Translations under genes and position numbers: made by a program
Shown: positions 1 to 5,568 of the stretch, one piece after another
How positions within the stretch are numbered: position 1 is the first letter of the stretch
Layout of the letters: each line of letters starts with the position of its first letter
From: JAAYEA01 sp012689325
GTDB lineage: Bacteria; Chloroflexota; Anaerolineae; JAAYEA01
DNA length: 16,065 bases
Direction: 5' to 3'
Assembly (NCBI GenBank): GCA_036841525.1
Contig: DAITVZ010000086.1
Span: 1-16,065 of the forward strand
The notes under the pieces: model-generated
The model's input: the letters and a program-made list of their open reading frames with translations, nothing else
Told to the model about the DNA's origin: nothing
Databases searched by the model: none

Positions 1-1
1 C

Positions 2-1045
2 TTCCTTTCCCTCTTTGAGGAGGGTGTCGAGGTGATCAACGACGAGGCGATCGACTGCGCAGAGCAGGCTGCTGACTCGCTTGATGGCGACAATGAACAG
101 GCGCCAGGCGGTAAAGAGGGATACGACCTGGCCGCAATCCCCAGTGATGACACGATCAGCTTGTATTTGGGCGAGATGGGCCGGGTGCCGCTGCTCAAGC
201 CAGAAGAGGAGCGCGACCTGGCTCAAAAGATCCAGCGGGGGCAGATTGCACAACGCAAGCTGAGCGATAATGGCCAAGACCCCGACGAGGTGGCGCGTCT
301 GGCCGAGGATATCAACCGGGCCGACGAGGCGCGCGCCCACCTTATCAAAGCCAACACCCGCCTGGTGATCAGCATCGCCAAGCGGTACATGGGGCAAGGC
401 GTCCCCTTCCCCGATTTGATCCAGGAGGGCAACCTAGGGCTGATCCGCGCCGTGGAAAAGTTTGACTATCGGCGCGGCTTCAAGTTCAGCACCTATGCGA
501 CCTGGTGGATTCGCCAGGCCGTGACGCGCTCCCTGGCCGAGCAAGGCCGGCTGATCCGCCTTCCCGTGCACATGGGCGAAAAGATCCGCCGGTTGCAGCG
601 CACCGCCCGTCAGATGGAGCAGGAAGAGGGCCGGCGCCCGACCATGACCGAGCTGGCCGAGGCCGTGGGCCTCAAGCCGCGCAAGGTCAAGCTGCTGCTG
701 CGCATGGCCCAGCGCCCAACCTCCCTGGAAAAGCCGGTGGGCGAGGATGAGGATAGCGTCTTTGGCGATTTCCTGCCCGATGAAGACGCCGAAAGCCCCT
801 CCGATTCGGCCTACCAGCAGTTGCTCTCCGATAGCCTGGAGGATATCCTCAACACACTCTCGCCGCGGGAGGCCCGCATTCTGAGGCTGCGCTTCGGCTT
901 GCAGGATGGCCGCAGCTATACCCTGCGCGAAGTGGGCGAAAAGTTTGGCCTGACGCGAGAGCGCATCCGCCAGATCGAGCGCGACGCGCTGCGCCGGCTG
1001 CGCCACCCCACCCGCAGCAGGCGGCTGAAAGAGTATTTGCGCTAG
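2..1045 (+). CDS. rpoD: Primary RNA polymerase sigma factor (RpoD/SigA), 5'-truncated
   Basis: Sigma-70 family factor that directs RNA polymerase to housekeeping promoters. The frame is open to the window edge. The ten residues before the GTG at 32 (FLSLFEEGVE) read straight into VINDE and resemble the end of sigma region 1.1, so the true start lies upstream and GTG 32 is internal. Numbering from that GTG: region 1.2 at about 39-70 (DTISLYLGEMGRVPLL); region 2 at about 103-180 with the core-binding and -10 recognition helices (DLIQEGNLGLIRAVEKFD, FSTYATWWIRQA); region 3 at about 185-260; region 4 at about 272-337 with the -35 helix-turn-helix (TLREVGEKFGLTRERIRQIE). The full regions 2-4 and a 1.2 make this a group 1 (or very close group 2) factor, not an ECF factor. 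It ends in TAG at 1043-1045, followed by a strong hairpin. Confidence 0.93.
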   Translation, partial: FLSLFEEGVEVINDEAIDCAEQAADSLDGDNEQAPGGKEGYDLAAIPSDDTISLYLGEMGRVPLLKPEEERDLAQKIQRGQIAQRKLSDNGQDPDEVARLAEDINRADEARAHLIKANTRLVISIAKRYMGQGVPFPDLIQEGNLGLIRAVEKFDYRRGFKFSTYATWWIRQAVTRSLAEQGRLIRLPVHMGEKIRRLQRTARQMEQEEGRRPTMTELAEAVGLKPRKVKLLLRMAQRPTSLEKPVGEDEDSVFGDFLPDEDAESPSDSAYQQLLSDSLEDILNTLSPREARILRLRFGLQDGRSYTLREVGEKFGLTRERIRQIERDALRRLRHPTRSRRLKEYLR

Positions 1046-1075
1046 TGATCAATGGCGCGCTGCCCAGTATAAAAC

Positions 1076-1111
1076 CCAAGCCCTCGGCCCGACACTGTGC
1101 CGAGGGCTTGG
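1076..1111 (+). terminator. Hairpin after rpoD, probable transcription terminator
   Basis: A perfect 13-bp inverted repeat (CCAAGCCCTCGGC at 1076-1088, GCCGAGGGCTTGG at 1099-1111) with a 10-nt loop begins 31 nt after the rpoD stop. No U-tract follows (CTGTCCGCG), so it is not a textbook intrinsic terminator. Its position between rpoD and the next promoter supports termination or 3'-end protection. Confidence 0.65.
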
Positions 1112-1157
1112 CTGTCCGCGTCACGTCCGCGCGGGCGGAAAGAGCCTTTTTCGATAT

Positions 1158-1186
1158 TTGACAGCGCCCCCAACTTGTGCTATACT
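1158..1186 (+). promoter_or_regulatory. Sigma-70 promoter of the lysW operon
   Basis: TTGACA at 1158-1163, a 17-bp spacer and TATACT at 1181-1186, preceded by TG at 1178-1179 (extended -10 element TGC-TATACT). The -35 is a perfect match and the -10 differs from TATAAT at one base. Transcription should start at about 1192-1194, giving a leader of roughly 210 nt before lysW. No obvious operator palindrome overlaps the promoter, which fits control being exerted in the leader RNA. Confidence 0.88.
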
Positions 1187-1215
1187 CGCCGAAAAGGTCA
1201 CTTGGAGAGTTCAGC

Positions 1216-1305
1216 GTGCACTCAATCGCTTGCGTGGCGATCCGACGATCCCGATCCAGCTCGTCCTCGAGTCCGGAGGAAGAGATCGTGTCGTCGTGTG
1301 ACTGA
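1216..1305 (+). CDS. Putative 29-aa leader peptide with Arg codon cluster
   Basis: Short ORF starting at GTG 1216 and ending at TGA 1303-1305. A Shine-Dalgarno sequence GGAGAG (1204-1209) lies 6 nt before the start, and the ORF begins only about 23 nt after the predicted transcription start. Residues 9-13 are IRRSR, with all three arginines encoded by CGA (1243-1248 and 1252-1254), a codon used sparingly in the neighbouring genes. Six serines follow (1255-1272, four different codons), then PEEE and a short tail with a Cys near the end. There is no lysine codon. The Arg codons sit just upstream of the hairpin arm at 1260-1268, where a stalled ribosome would block that arm. I read it as the sensor ORF of an attenuator. 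The serine run may simply be imposed by the RNA pairing. Existence as a translated peptide is inferred from SD, spacing and context only. Confidence 0.68.
   Translation: MHSIACVAIRRSRSSSSSSPEEEIVSSCD
1260..1284 (+). promoter_or_regulatory. Leader protector hairpin (1:2)
   Basis: CTC-G-TCCTC at 1260-1268 pairs with GAGGA-A-GAG at 1276-1284 around a 7-nt loop (GAGTCCG), with one G/A mismatch. It lies within the leader ORF, directly downstream of the Arg codons. Its right arm overlaps the antiterminator strand 1270-1279, so the two structures exclude each other. A moving ribosome would let it re-form behind it, while one stalled on the Arg codons would cover its left arm. Confidence 0.62.
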
Positions 1306-1350
1306 ACGCTCGCTGATACCAGCTTGCAGCCACAGCCGGCCCTCTGGACT
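1270..1350 (+). promoter_or_regulatory. Candidate antiterminator pairing (2:3)
   Basis: AGTCCGGAGG at 1270-1279 is complementary to CCTCTGGACT at 1341-1350 over 10 consecutive pairs with a single G-U wobble. The downstream strand includes the CCT and CTGG segments (1341-1347) used in the ascending arm of the terminator hairpin, so forming this helix would destroy the terminator. This long-range complementarity is seen directly in the sequence. Its regulatory role is inferred. Confidence 0.65.
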
Positions 1351-1379
1351 AGAACCAGCCAGGAGCCGGCTATTTTATT
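1334..1379 (+). terminator. Leader terminator (attenuator, 3:4) before lysW
   Basis: Ascending arm AGCCGGC-CCT-CTGG (1334-1347), loop ACTAGAA, descending arm CCAG-cc-AGG-a-GCCGGCT (1355-1371). That gives 14 pairs interrupted by a 2-nt and a 1-nt bulge. The tail TATTTTATT (1371-1379) is the only T-rich tract in this GC-rich leader. It ends 22 nt before the lysW start and just before the lysW ribosome binding site, so it is placed to abort operon transcription. Confidence 0.78.
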
Positions 1380-1401
1380 GCACCAGCACAGGAGGAACAG
1401 A

Positions 1402-1569
1402 ATGAAAGCGGAATGCCCGGAATGCGTCGCCGAGCTTGAACTGAGCGAAACCCTGGAAGAGGGCGAGATCATCGTCTGCCCCGATTGCGGCGTCGAGCTT
1501 GAGGTGATCTCGGTGGACCCCTTGGTCCTGGAGATGGCCCCCGAAGAAGCTGAGGACTGGGGAGAATAA
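1402..1569 (+). CDS. lysW: LysW amino-group carrier protein
   Basis: Small acidic Zn-ribbon-like carrier of 55 residues, typical for the family. During lysine (or ornithine) synthesis the alpha-amino group of the substrate is joined to the gamma-carboxyl of the LysW C-terminal glutamate, which protects it and lets the later enzymes recognise the carrier. Two CPxC pairs (C5/C8 and C26/C29) form the metal site, and the protein ends in the family signature EDWGE with the attachment residue E55 last. Start ATG 1402 has GGAGGA at 1391-1396. An in-frame upstream start at 1324 would translate through the leader terminator and is rejected. First gene of the lysWXYZJK operon; the next gene begins 15 nt after its stop. 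Confidence 0.95.
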   Translation: MKAECPECVAELELSETLEEGEIIVCPDCGVELEVISVDPLVLEMAPEEAEDWGE

Positions 1570-1584
1570 TCCCTGGAGGATTAG

Positions 1585-2430
1585 ATGAAGATCGGCGTTC
1601 TGCTTTCGCGGCTGCGCATCGAAGAAAAGTTGATCTTCCAGGCCCTGCGAGATCGCGGGGTCGATTTCGAGCGCATCGAGGACGGCGACCTGGCCCTCGA
1701 TCCCGCCCAACCTCGCTTCACCGAATATGACGCCGTCTGGTGCCGGTCGCTGAGCCACAGCCGCGCCCTGTACGCGCTAAGCGTCATGGAAAGCTGGGGG
1801 CTCAAGACGATCAACACGTACGAGGTGATCAGCGCCTGCGGCGACAAGATCATCACCACCACGGCCCTGGTCAAGGCAGGCATCCCCTCGCCCAGAACCG
1901 TCGTCGCGTTCAGCATCGAGTCCGCCCTGGCCACGCTGGACGAGATGGGCTATCCCGCCGTCCTCAAGCCGGCGGTAGGGTCCTGGGGGCGGCTGCTCGC
2001 CAAGGTGAACGACCGCGACGCCGCGGAGGCGATCCTGGAGCACAAGCAGACCCTGGGCGGCTACCAGCACTCGATCTTTTACCTCCAGGAGTACGTCGAT
2101 AAACCCCAACGCGATATCCGCGTCATCGTGATCGGCGATGCGGCCATCTGCGCCATCTATCGCCAATCGCCCCACTGGATCACCAACACGGCCCGCGGCG
2201 GCGAGGCGATGCTCTGCGAGCTATCGCCCGAGCTCAACGATCTGGCGGTGCGCGCGGCCCAGGCGATGGGCGGCGGCATCCTGGCCGTGGACCTGCTGGA
2301 AGATAGCGATGGCCGCCTGTTGGTGAGCGAGGTCAACCACACGCCCGAATTCCACGGGGCCATCCAGGTGGCGGGCGTGGATATCCCCGCCAAAATGGTG
2401 GATTACGTGCTGCGGGTGGCGGAATCCTAG
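1585..2430 (+). CDS. lysX: LysX: alpha-aminoadipate (or glutamate)-LysW ligase
   Basis: ATP-grasp ligase of the RimK/LysX family, 281 aa, the usual length. It uses ATP to couple the amino group of alpha-aminoadipate (lysine branch) or glutamate (arginine branch, then called ArgX) to the C-terminal Glu of LysW in the cytoplasm. Visible features: N-terminal preATP-grasp domain at about 1-85; ATP-binding VLKPAVGSWGR at 126-136; adenine/hinge region FYLQEYV at 165-171; WITNTARGG at 198-206, typical of LysX; and metal ligands in SEVNHTPEF at 248-256 (E249, N251). ATG 1585 is preceded by GGAGGA at 1575-1580. Immediately follows lysW, as in other LysW clusters. From sequence alone I cannot tell whether it prefers aminoadipate, glutamate or both. 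Confidence 0.92.
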   Translation: MKIGVLLSRLRIEEKLIFQALRDRGVDFERIEDGDLALDPAQPRFTEYDAVWCRSLSHSRALYALSVMESWGLKTINTYEVISACGDKIITTTALVKAGIPSPRTVVAFSIESALATLDEMGYPAVLKPAVGSWGRLLAKVNDRDAAEAILEHKQTLGGYQHSIFYLQEYVDKPQRDIRVIVIGDAAICAIYRQSPHWITNTARGGEAMLCELSPELNDLAVRAAQAMGGGILAVDLLEDSDGRLLVSEVNHTPEFHGAIQVAGVDIPAKMVDYVLRVAES

Positions 2431-2482
2431 CCCCCTCCGCAACGCCCGAGTGGATCAAGAAGCCTATTACGGAGGAAAAGCT

Positions 2483-3520
2483 ATGCTCAAGGTTGCCATC
2501 GCCGGCGGCTCCGGCTATGCAGGCGGGGAGCTGTTGCGGCTCCTGCTCCAGCACCCGCAGACCGAGGTCGTCGCCGCCACGTCCCAATCCTACTTTGGCC
2601 AGCCCATCTATCTGGTGCACCCCAACCTGCGCGGGCGCACCGAGCTCAAGTTCTGCCTGCTCGAGGACCTGCCCAAGGTGGACGTGCTTTTCGTCGGCTT
2701 TCCCCATGGCGAGGTCGCCCCGCGCATCGAGCAGTTCGCCGCGCTGGCGGATCGCGTGGTGGACCTGAGCGGCGACTTTCGCCTGCATGACCCCGCCCTC
2801 TATGCCAAGTGGTACGAGCACCAGCACCCCTGCCCGGAGTGGCTGCCCCGCTTCGTCTATGGCCTCCCCGAGTTCCATCGTGAGGAGCTGCGCGGCGCCA
2901 AGTACGCCAGCGGCGTGGGCTGCAACGCCACCGTGGTCAACCTGGCGCTCTATCCCCTCTTCAAGGCCGGGATCGTCGAGCGCGCCGTGACCGAGGTCAA
3001 GGTTGGCTCGTCCGAGGGCGGCAACAAGGAAACCCCTGGCTCGCATCACCCGGAACGCGCCCATGTCGTGCGCTCCTATGCCCCCACCACCCACCGCCAC
3101 GTCGGCGAGTTGGAGCAAGAGCTGGCCTTCCATGGCCAGACGCCCAAGATCCACATGTCCATCACCTCGGTGGAGCTGGTGCGCGGCGCCATGGCCACCT
3201 CCCATTGTTTCCTGAAGCAAGACCTGGAGGACCGCGACGTCTGGAAGCTCTATCGCGAGGCCTATGGCAGCGAGCCGTTCATCCGCATCGTCAAGGTCCG
3301 ACGCGGCCTCTATCGCTACCCCGAGCCCAAGATCCTGGCGGGCTCTAACTATTGCGACATCGGCTTTGAGAAAGAGACCGGCACGGATCGGCTGGTGGTC
3401 ATGTCCGCCATCGACAACCTGATGAAGGGCGCGGCGGGCACGGCGGTGCAAGCGATGAACGTGATGTGCGGCTTCCCCGAGGTCGCCGGGTTGGAATTCC
3501 CCGGCTTGCACCCCATTTAG
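2483..3520 (+). CDS. lysY: LysY: LysW-aminoadipyl/glutamyl-phosphate reductase
   Basis: NADPH-dependent reductase of the ArgC superfamily, 345 aa. It reduces the LysW-bound acyl phosphate made by LysZ to the semialdehyde. N-terminal Rossmann motif GSGYAGGE at 9-16; SGDFR at 96-100; catalytic cysteine C147 in GVGCNATVVNLALYPL; SSEGGNK at 176-182, in the segment after the active site; histidines in PTTHRHVGE (201-209); C-terminal signature DNLMKGAAGTAVQ at 311-323. The ATG at 2483 with GGAGGA (2471-2476) six bases upstream is chosen over an in-frame GTG at 2450, because the protein then begins MLKVAIAGGSGY as family members do. The insert around the active site favours LysY over ordinary ArgC, and the operon context confirms it. 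Confidence 0.93.
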   Translation: MLKVAIAGGSGYAGGELLRLLLQHPQTEVVAATSQSYFGQPIYLVHPNLRGRTELKFCLLEDLPKVDVLFVGFPHGEVAPRIEQFAALADRVVDLSGDFRLHDPALYAKWYEHQHPCPEWLPRFVYGLPEFHREELRGAKYASGVGCNATVVNLALYPLFKAGIVERAVTEVKVGSSEGGNKETPGSHHPERAHVVRSYAPTTHRHVGELEQELAFHGQTPKIHMSITSVELVRGAMATSHCFLKQDLEDRDVWKLYREAYGSEPFIRIVKVRRGLYRYPEPKILAGSNYCDIGFEKETGTDRLVVMSAIDNLMKGAAGTAVQAMNVMCGFPEVAGLEFPGLHPI

Positions 3521-3533
3521 GACAAGAGGCTGG

Positions 3534-3551
3534 CGCGGCCCCTGGGCCGCG
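3534..3551 (+). other. Short GC hairpin in the lysY-lysZ gap
   Basis: CGCGGCC (3534-3540) and GGCCGCG (3545-3551) form a 7-bp perfect stem with a 4-nt loop (CCTG). It lies 13 nt after the lysY stop and 10 nt before the lysZ Shine-Dalgarno sequence. There is no U-tract, so it is unlikely to terminate transcription. It could set local mRNA stability or be a processing site. Confidence 0.45.
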
Positions 3552-3577
3552 AAGGCTTGACAGGAGGGATAGGGCGT

Positions 3578-4381
3578 ATGCTAGTTGTCAAGGTAGGCGG
3601 CGGCGAAGGCATCGGCTTTGATGCGCTGTGCCAGGACGTGGCCGCCCTGGTCAAGAGCGGCCAAAAGCTGGTCCTGGTCCACGGCGGCTCCCACGAGACC
3701 AACGTGATCTCGACCGCGCTGGGCAAGCCCCCGCGCTTTGTGACCTCGATTTCGGGCTATCAGAGCCGCTACACCGACCGCGAGACGCTAGAGATCTTTG
3801 CCATGGTCACCGCGGGCAAGATCAACAAGCTGCTGGTGGAAAAGCTGCAACAGGTGGGCGTCAACGCGGTGGGCCTTTCCGGGGCCGATGGCCGCTTGGT
3901 GCAGGCCGCCCGCAAGTCGGTGCTCAAGATCGTGGAGGACGGCAAGCGCAAGGTGCTGCGCGGCGACTGGAGCGGCACGCCCGAAGCCGTCAACACGGAC
4001 CTGCTCAACCTCTTGCTGGAGCAGGGCTACACGCCCGTGATCGCGCCGGTGGCCCTGAGCGCCGAGTCCGAGATGGTCAACGTGGACGCCGACCGCATGG
4101 CGGCGGTGGTGGCCATGGCCATGAAAGCCGAGGCGCTATTGCTCCTTTCCAACGTGCCCGGGCTCCTGGCCAATTTCCCCGATGAAAGCTCGCTGGTGAC
4201 CAACCTGCCGCGGCACCGCCTGGCCCAGGGCCTGGAATACGCCCAAGGCCGGATGAAGAAAAAGATCATGGGCGCGCAGGAAGCGCTGGAAGGCGGCGTG
4301 GGCAAGGTCATCATTGCCGACGCTCGCGTGGAATCGCCCATCTCGGGCGCCATGGCTGGAAAAGGAACGGTGATCCAATGA
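3578..4381 (+). CDS. lysZ: LysZ: LysW-aminoadipate/glutamate kinase
   Basis: Amino-acid kinase of the N-acetylglutamate kinase (ArgB) family, 267 aa. It phosphorylates the distal carboxyl of the LysW-bound substrate using ATP. Visible: the N-terminal MLVVKVGGGEGI with Lys5 for phosphate binding, VLVHGGSHE at 32-40, the middle-domain VGLSGADG at 98-105, PVIAPVALS at 153-161, NVDAD at 168-172, and RMKKK at 225-229. The start is ATG 3578, 10 nt after AGGAGG (3562-3567). A TTG at 3557 in frame is rejected because that Shine-Dalgarno sequence would fall inside the gene and the N-terminus would differ from relatives. Its stop overlaps the lysJ start (ATGA), a sign of translational coupling. Confidence 0.93.
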   Translation: MLVVKVGGGEGIGFDALCQDVAALVKSGQKLVLVHGGSHETNVISTALGKPPRFVTSISGYQSRYTDRETLEIFAMVTAGKINKLLVEKLQQVGVNAVGLSGADGRLVQAARKSVLKIVEDGKRKVLRGDWSGTPEAVNTDLLNLLLEQGYTPVIAPVALSAESEMVNVDADRMAAVVAMAMKAEALLLLSNVPGLLANFPDESSLVTNLPRHRLAQGLEYAQGRMKKKIMGAQEALEGGVGKVIIADARVESPISGAMAGKGTVIQ

Positions 4382-5568
4382 GCATGACCCCCCTGCCCAC
4401 CACCAACCAGGAAACCTATGAGCTAGAGATGCGCCATGGCAGCGGCCTCTATCAGACGCGGCCGGTGGCCCTGGTGCGCGGCCTGGGAGCGACCCTCTGG
4501 GACGCCGACGGCAACGAGTACCTCGATTGCATCGGCGGGCATGGCGTGGTCAACGTCGGGCACTGCAACCCCGACGTGGTGGCGGCGATCCAGGCCCAGG
4601 CGGCCAAGCTGATCACCTGCCCGACCAGTTTTCCCAACGAGCACCGCGCGGCCCTCATGGCCGACCTGGTGAGCATCGCCCCCGGCAAGATGGAACGCGT
4701 CTTTTTCTGCAACTCGGGCGCCGAGGCGGTGGAAGCGGCGTTCAAGTTCGCGCGCATGTCCACCGGACGCACCGGCATCATCGCCGCCAAGAACGCCTTT
4801 CACGGGCGGACCATGGGCGCGCTCTCGGCCACCTGGAACTCGGCCTATAAAAAGCCCTTCGAGCCGCTGGTCCCCGGCTTTAGCCACGTCGCGCCCAACG
4901 ACATCGCCGCCCTGGAAGAGGCCATCACCGACGACACCGCGGCGGTGATCCTGGAGCCGGTGCAGGGCGAAAGCGGCGTCCGCCCGCTGGACGGCGATTA
5001 CCTGCGGGCCGCGCAAGCGCTCTGCCGCCAGCGCGGCGCGCTCTTTATCGCCGACGAGATCCAGACCGGCTTTGGCCGCACCGGCAAGATGTTCACCTGC
5101 GAGCATTACGGCCTGGAGCCCGACCTGCTGTGCATGGCCAAGTCCATCGCCGGCGGCGTGCCCATGGGCGGCGTGCTCATCGGGCCGCGGGTCGGGGAGC
5201 TGGCCAGCCAGTCCCACGGCACCACCTTTGGCGGCAGCGCCCTGGCCTGCGCCGCGGCGCGGGCGGCCATCAACTATATCGTCAGCCACAAGCTGCCGGA
5301 GCGGGCCGCCGAGCTGGGCGCCTACTTTCTGGAGCAACTGCGCCAGATCGACTCGCCGGTCATCCGCGAGGTGCGCGGCTTGGGGCTGATGATCGGCGTC
5401 GAGCTCAAAAAGCGCTCCGGCGAGTACCTCGCCAAGCTGATGCAGGAGCACCGCGTCCTGGCCCTGGCCGCCGGCCCCCTGGTCATCCGCTATCTGCCGC
5501 CGCTGGTGATCAGCAAGGAGCAGATCGATCGCGCGGTGGAGGCCACGGCCCATGTCCTCGCAGAGTAA
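4378..5568 (+). CDS. lysJ: LysJ: LysW-lysine/ornithine semialdehyde aminotransferase
   Basis: Class III PLP aminotransferase of the ArgD/LysJ type, 396 aa. It transfers an amino group, usually from glutamate, to the LysW-bound semialdehyde to give LysW-lysine (or LysW-ornithine). Key sites: cofactor phosphate loop NSGAEA at 112-117, FHGRT at 141-145 for ring stacking, LEPVQGE at 192-198, DEIQTGFGRTG at 226-236 with Asp226 pairing to the pyridine nitrogen, Schiff-base Lys255 in CMAKSIAGG, and TTFGGSALAC at 282-291. ATG 4378 overlaps the lysZ stop by 4 nt. A second ATG at 4384 is possible but further from the purine-rich AAAAGGAA site. The 3' end overlaps lysK by 17 nt. Confidence 0.93.
   Translation: MSMTPLPTTNQETYELEMRHGSGLYQTRPVALVRGLGATLWDADGNEYLDCIGGHGVVNVGHCNPDVVAAIQAQAAKLITCPTSFPNEHRAALMADLVSIAPGKMERVFFCNSGAEAVEAAFKFARMSTGRTGIIAAKNAFHGRTMGALSATWNSAYKKPFEPLVPGFSHVAPNDIAALEEAITDDTAAVILEPVQGESGVRPLDGDYLRAAQALCRQRGALFIADEIQTGFGRTGKMFTCEHYGLEPDLLCMAKSIAGGVPMGGVLIGPRVGELASQSHGTTFGGSALACAAARAAINYIVSHKLPERAAELGAYFLEQLRQIDSPVIREVRGLGLMIGVELKKRSGEYLAKLMQEHRVLALAAGPLVIRYLPPLVISKEQIDRAVEATAHVLAE

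Noticed and set aside
1192..1340. Metabolite riboswitch (lysine L-box) or T-box in the lysW leader
   Set aside because: I could not find the conserved L-box core or the T-box antiterminator motif (AGGGUGGNACCGCG type). A leader ORF with nested hairpins explains the structure better.
1324..1401. N-terminal extension of LysW from an upstream start
   Set aside because: It would be translated through the terminator hairpin and adds 26 residues not found in LysW proteins. ATG 1402 has an excellent ribosome site.
1097..1405. 102-codon plus-strand frame across the leader region
   Set aside because: It overlaps the rpoD hairpin, promoter, leader ORF and attenuator in a different frame, has no ribosome site, and ends inside lysW.
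2450..2482. GTG start for lysY
   Set aside because: The strong GGAGGA site sits downstream of it and serves ATG 2483, after which the Rossmann fold begins at once.
2333..3511. 392-codon open frame on the minus strand opposite lysY
   Set aside because: It is the mirror of a strongly conserved reductase gene. The predicted protein has no domain and its composition matches the other antisense shadows.
3557..3577. TTG start for lysZ
   Set aside because: The Shine-Dalgarno AGGAGG lies after this codon and fits ATG 3578. The extra residues MTGGIGR are not typical of the kinase N-terminus.
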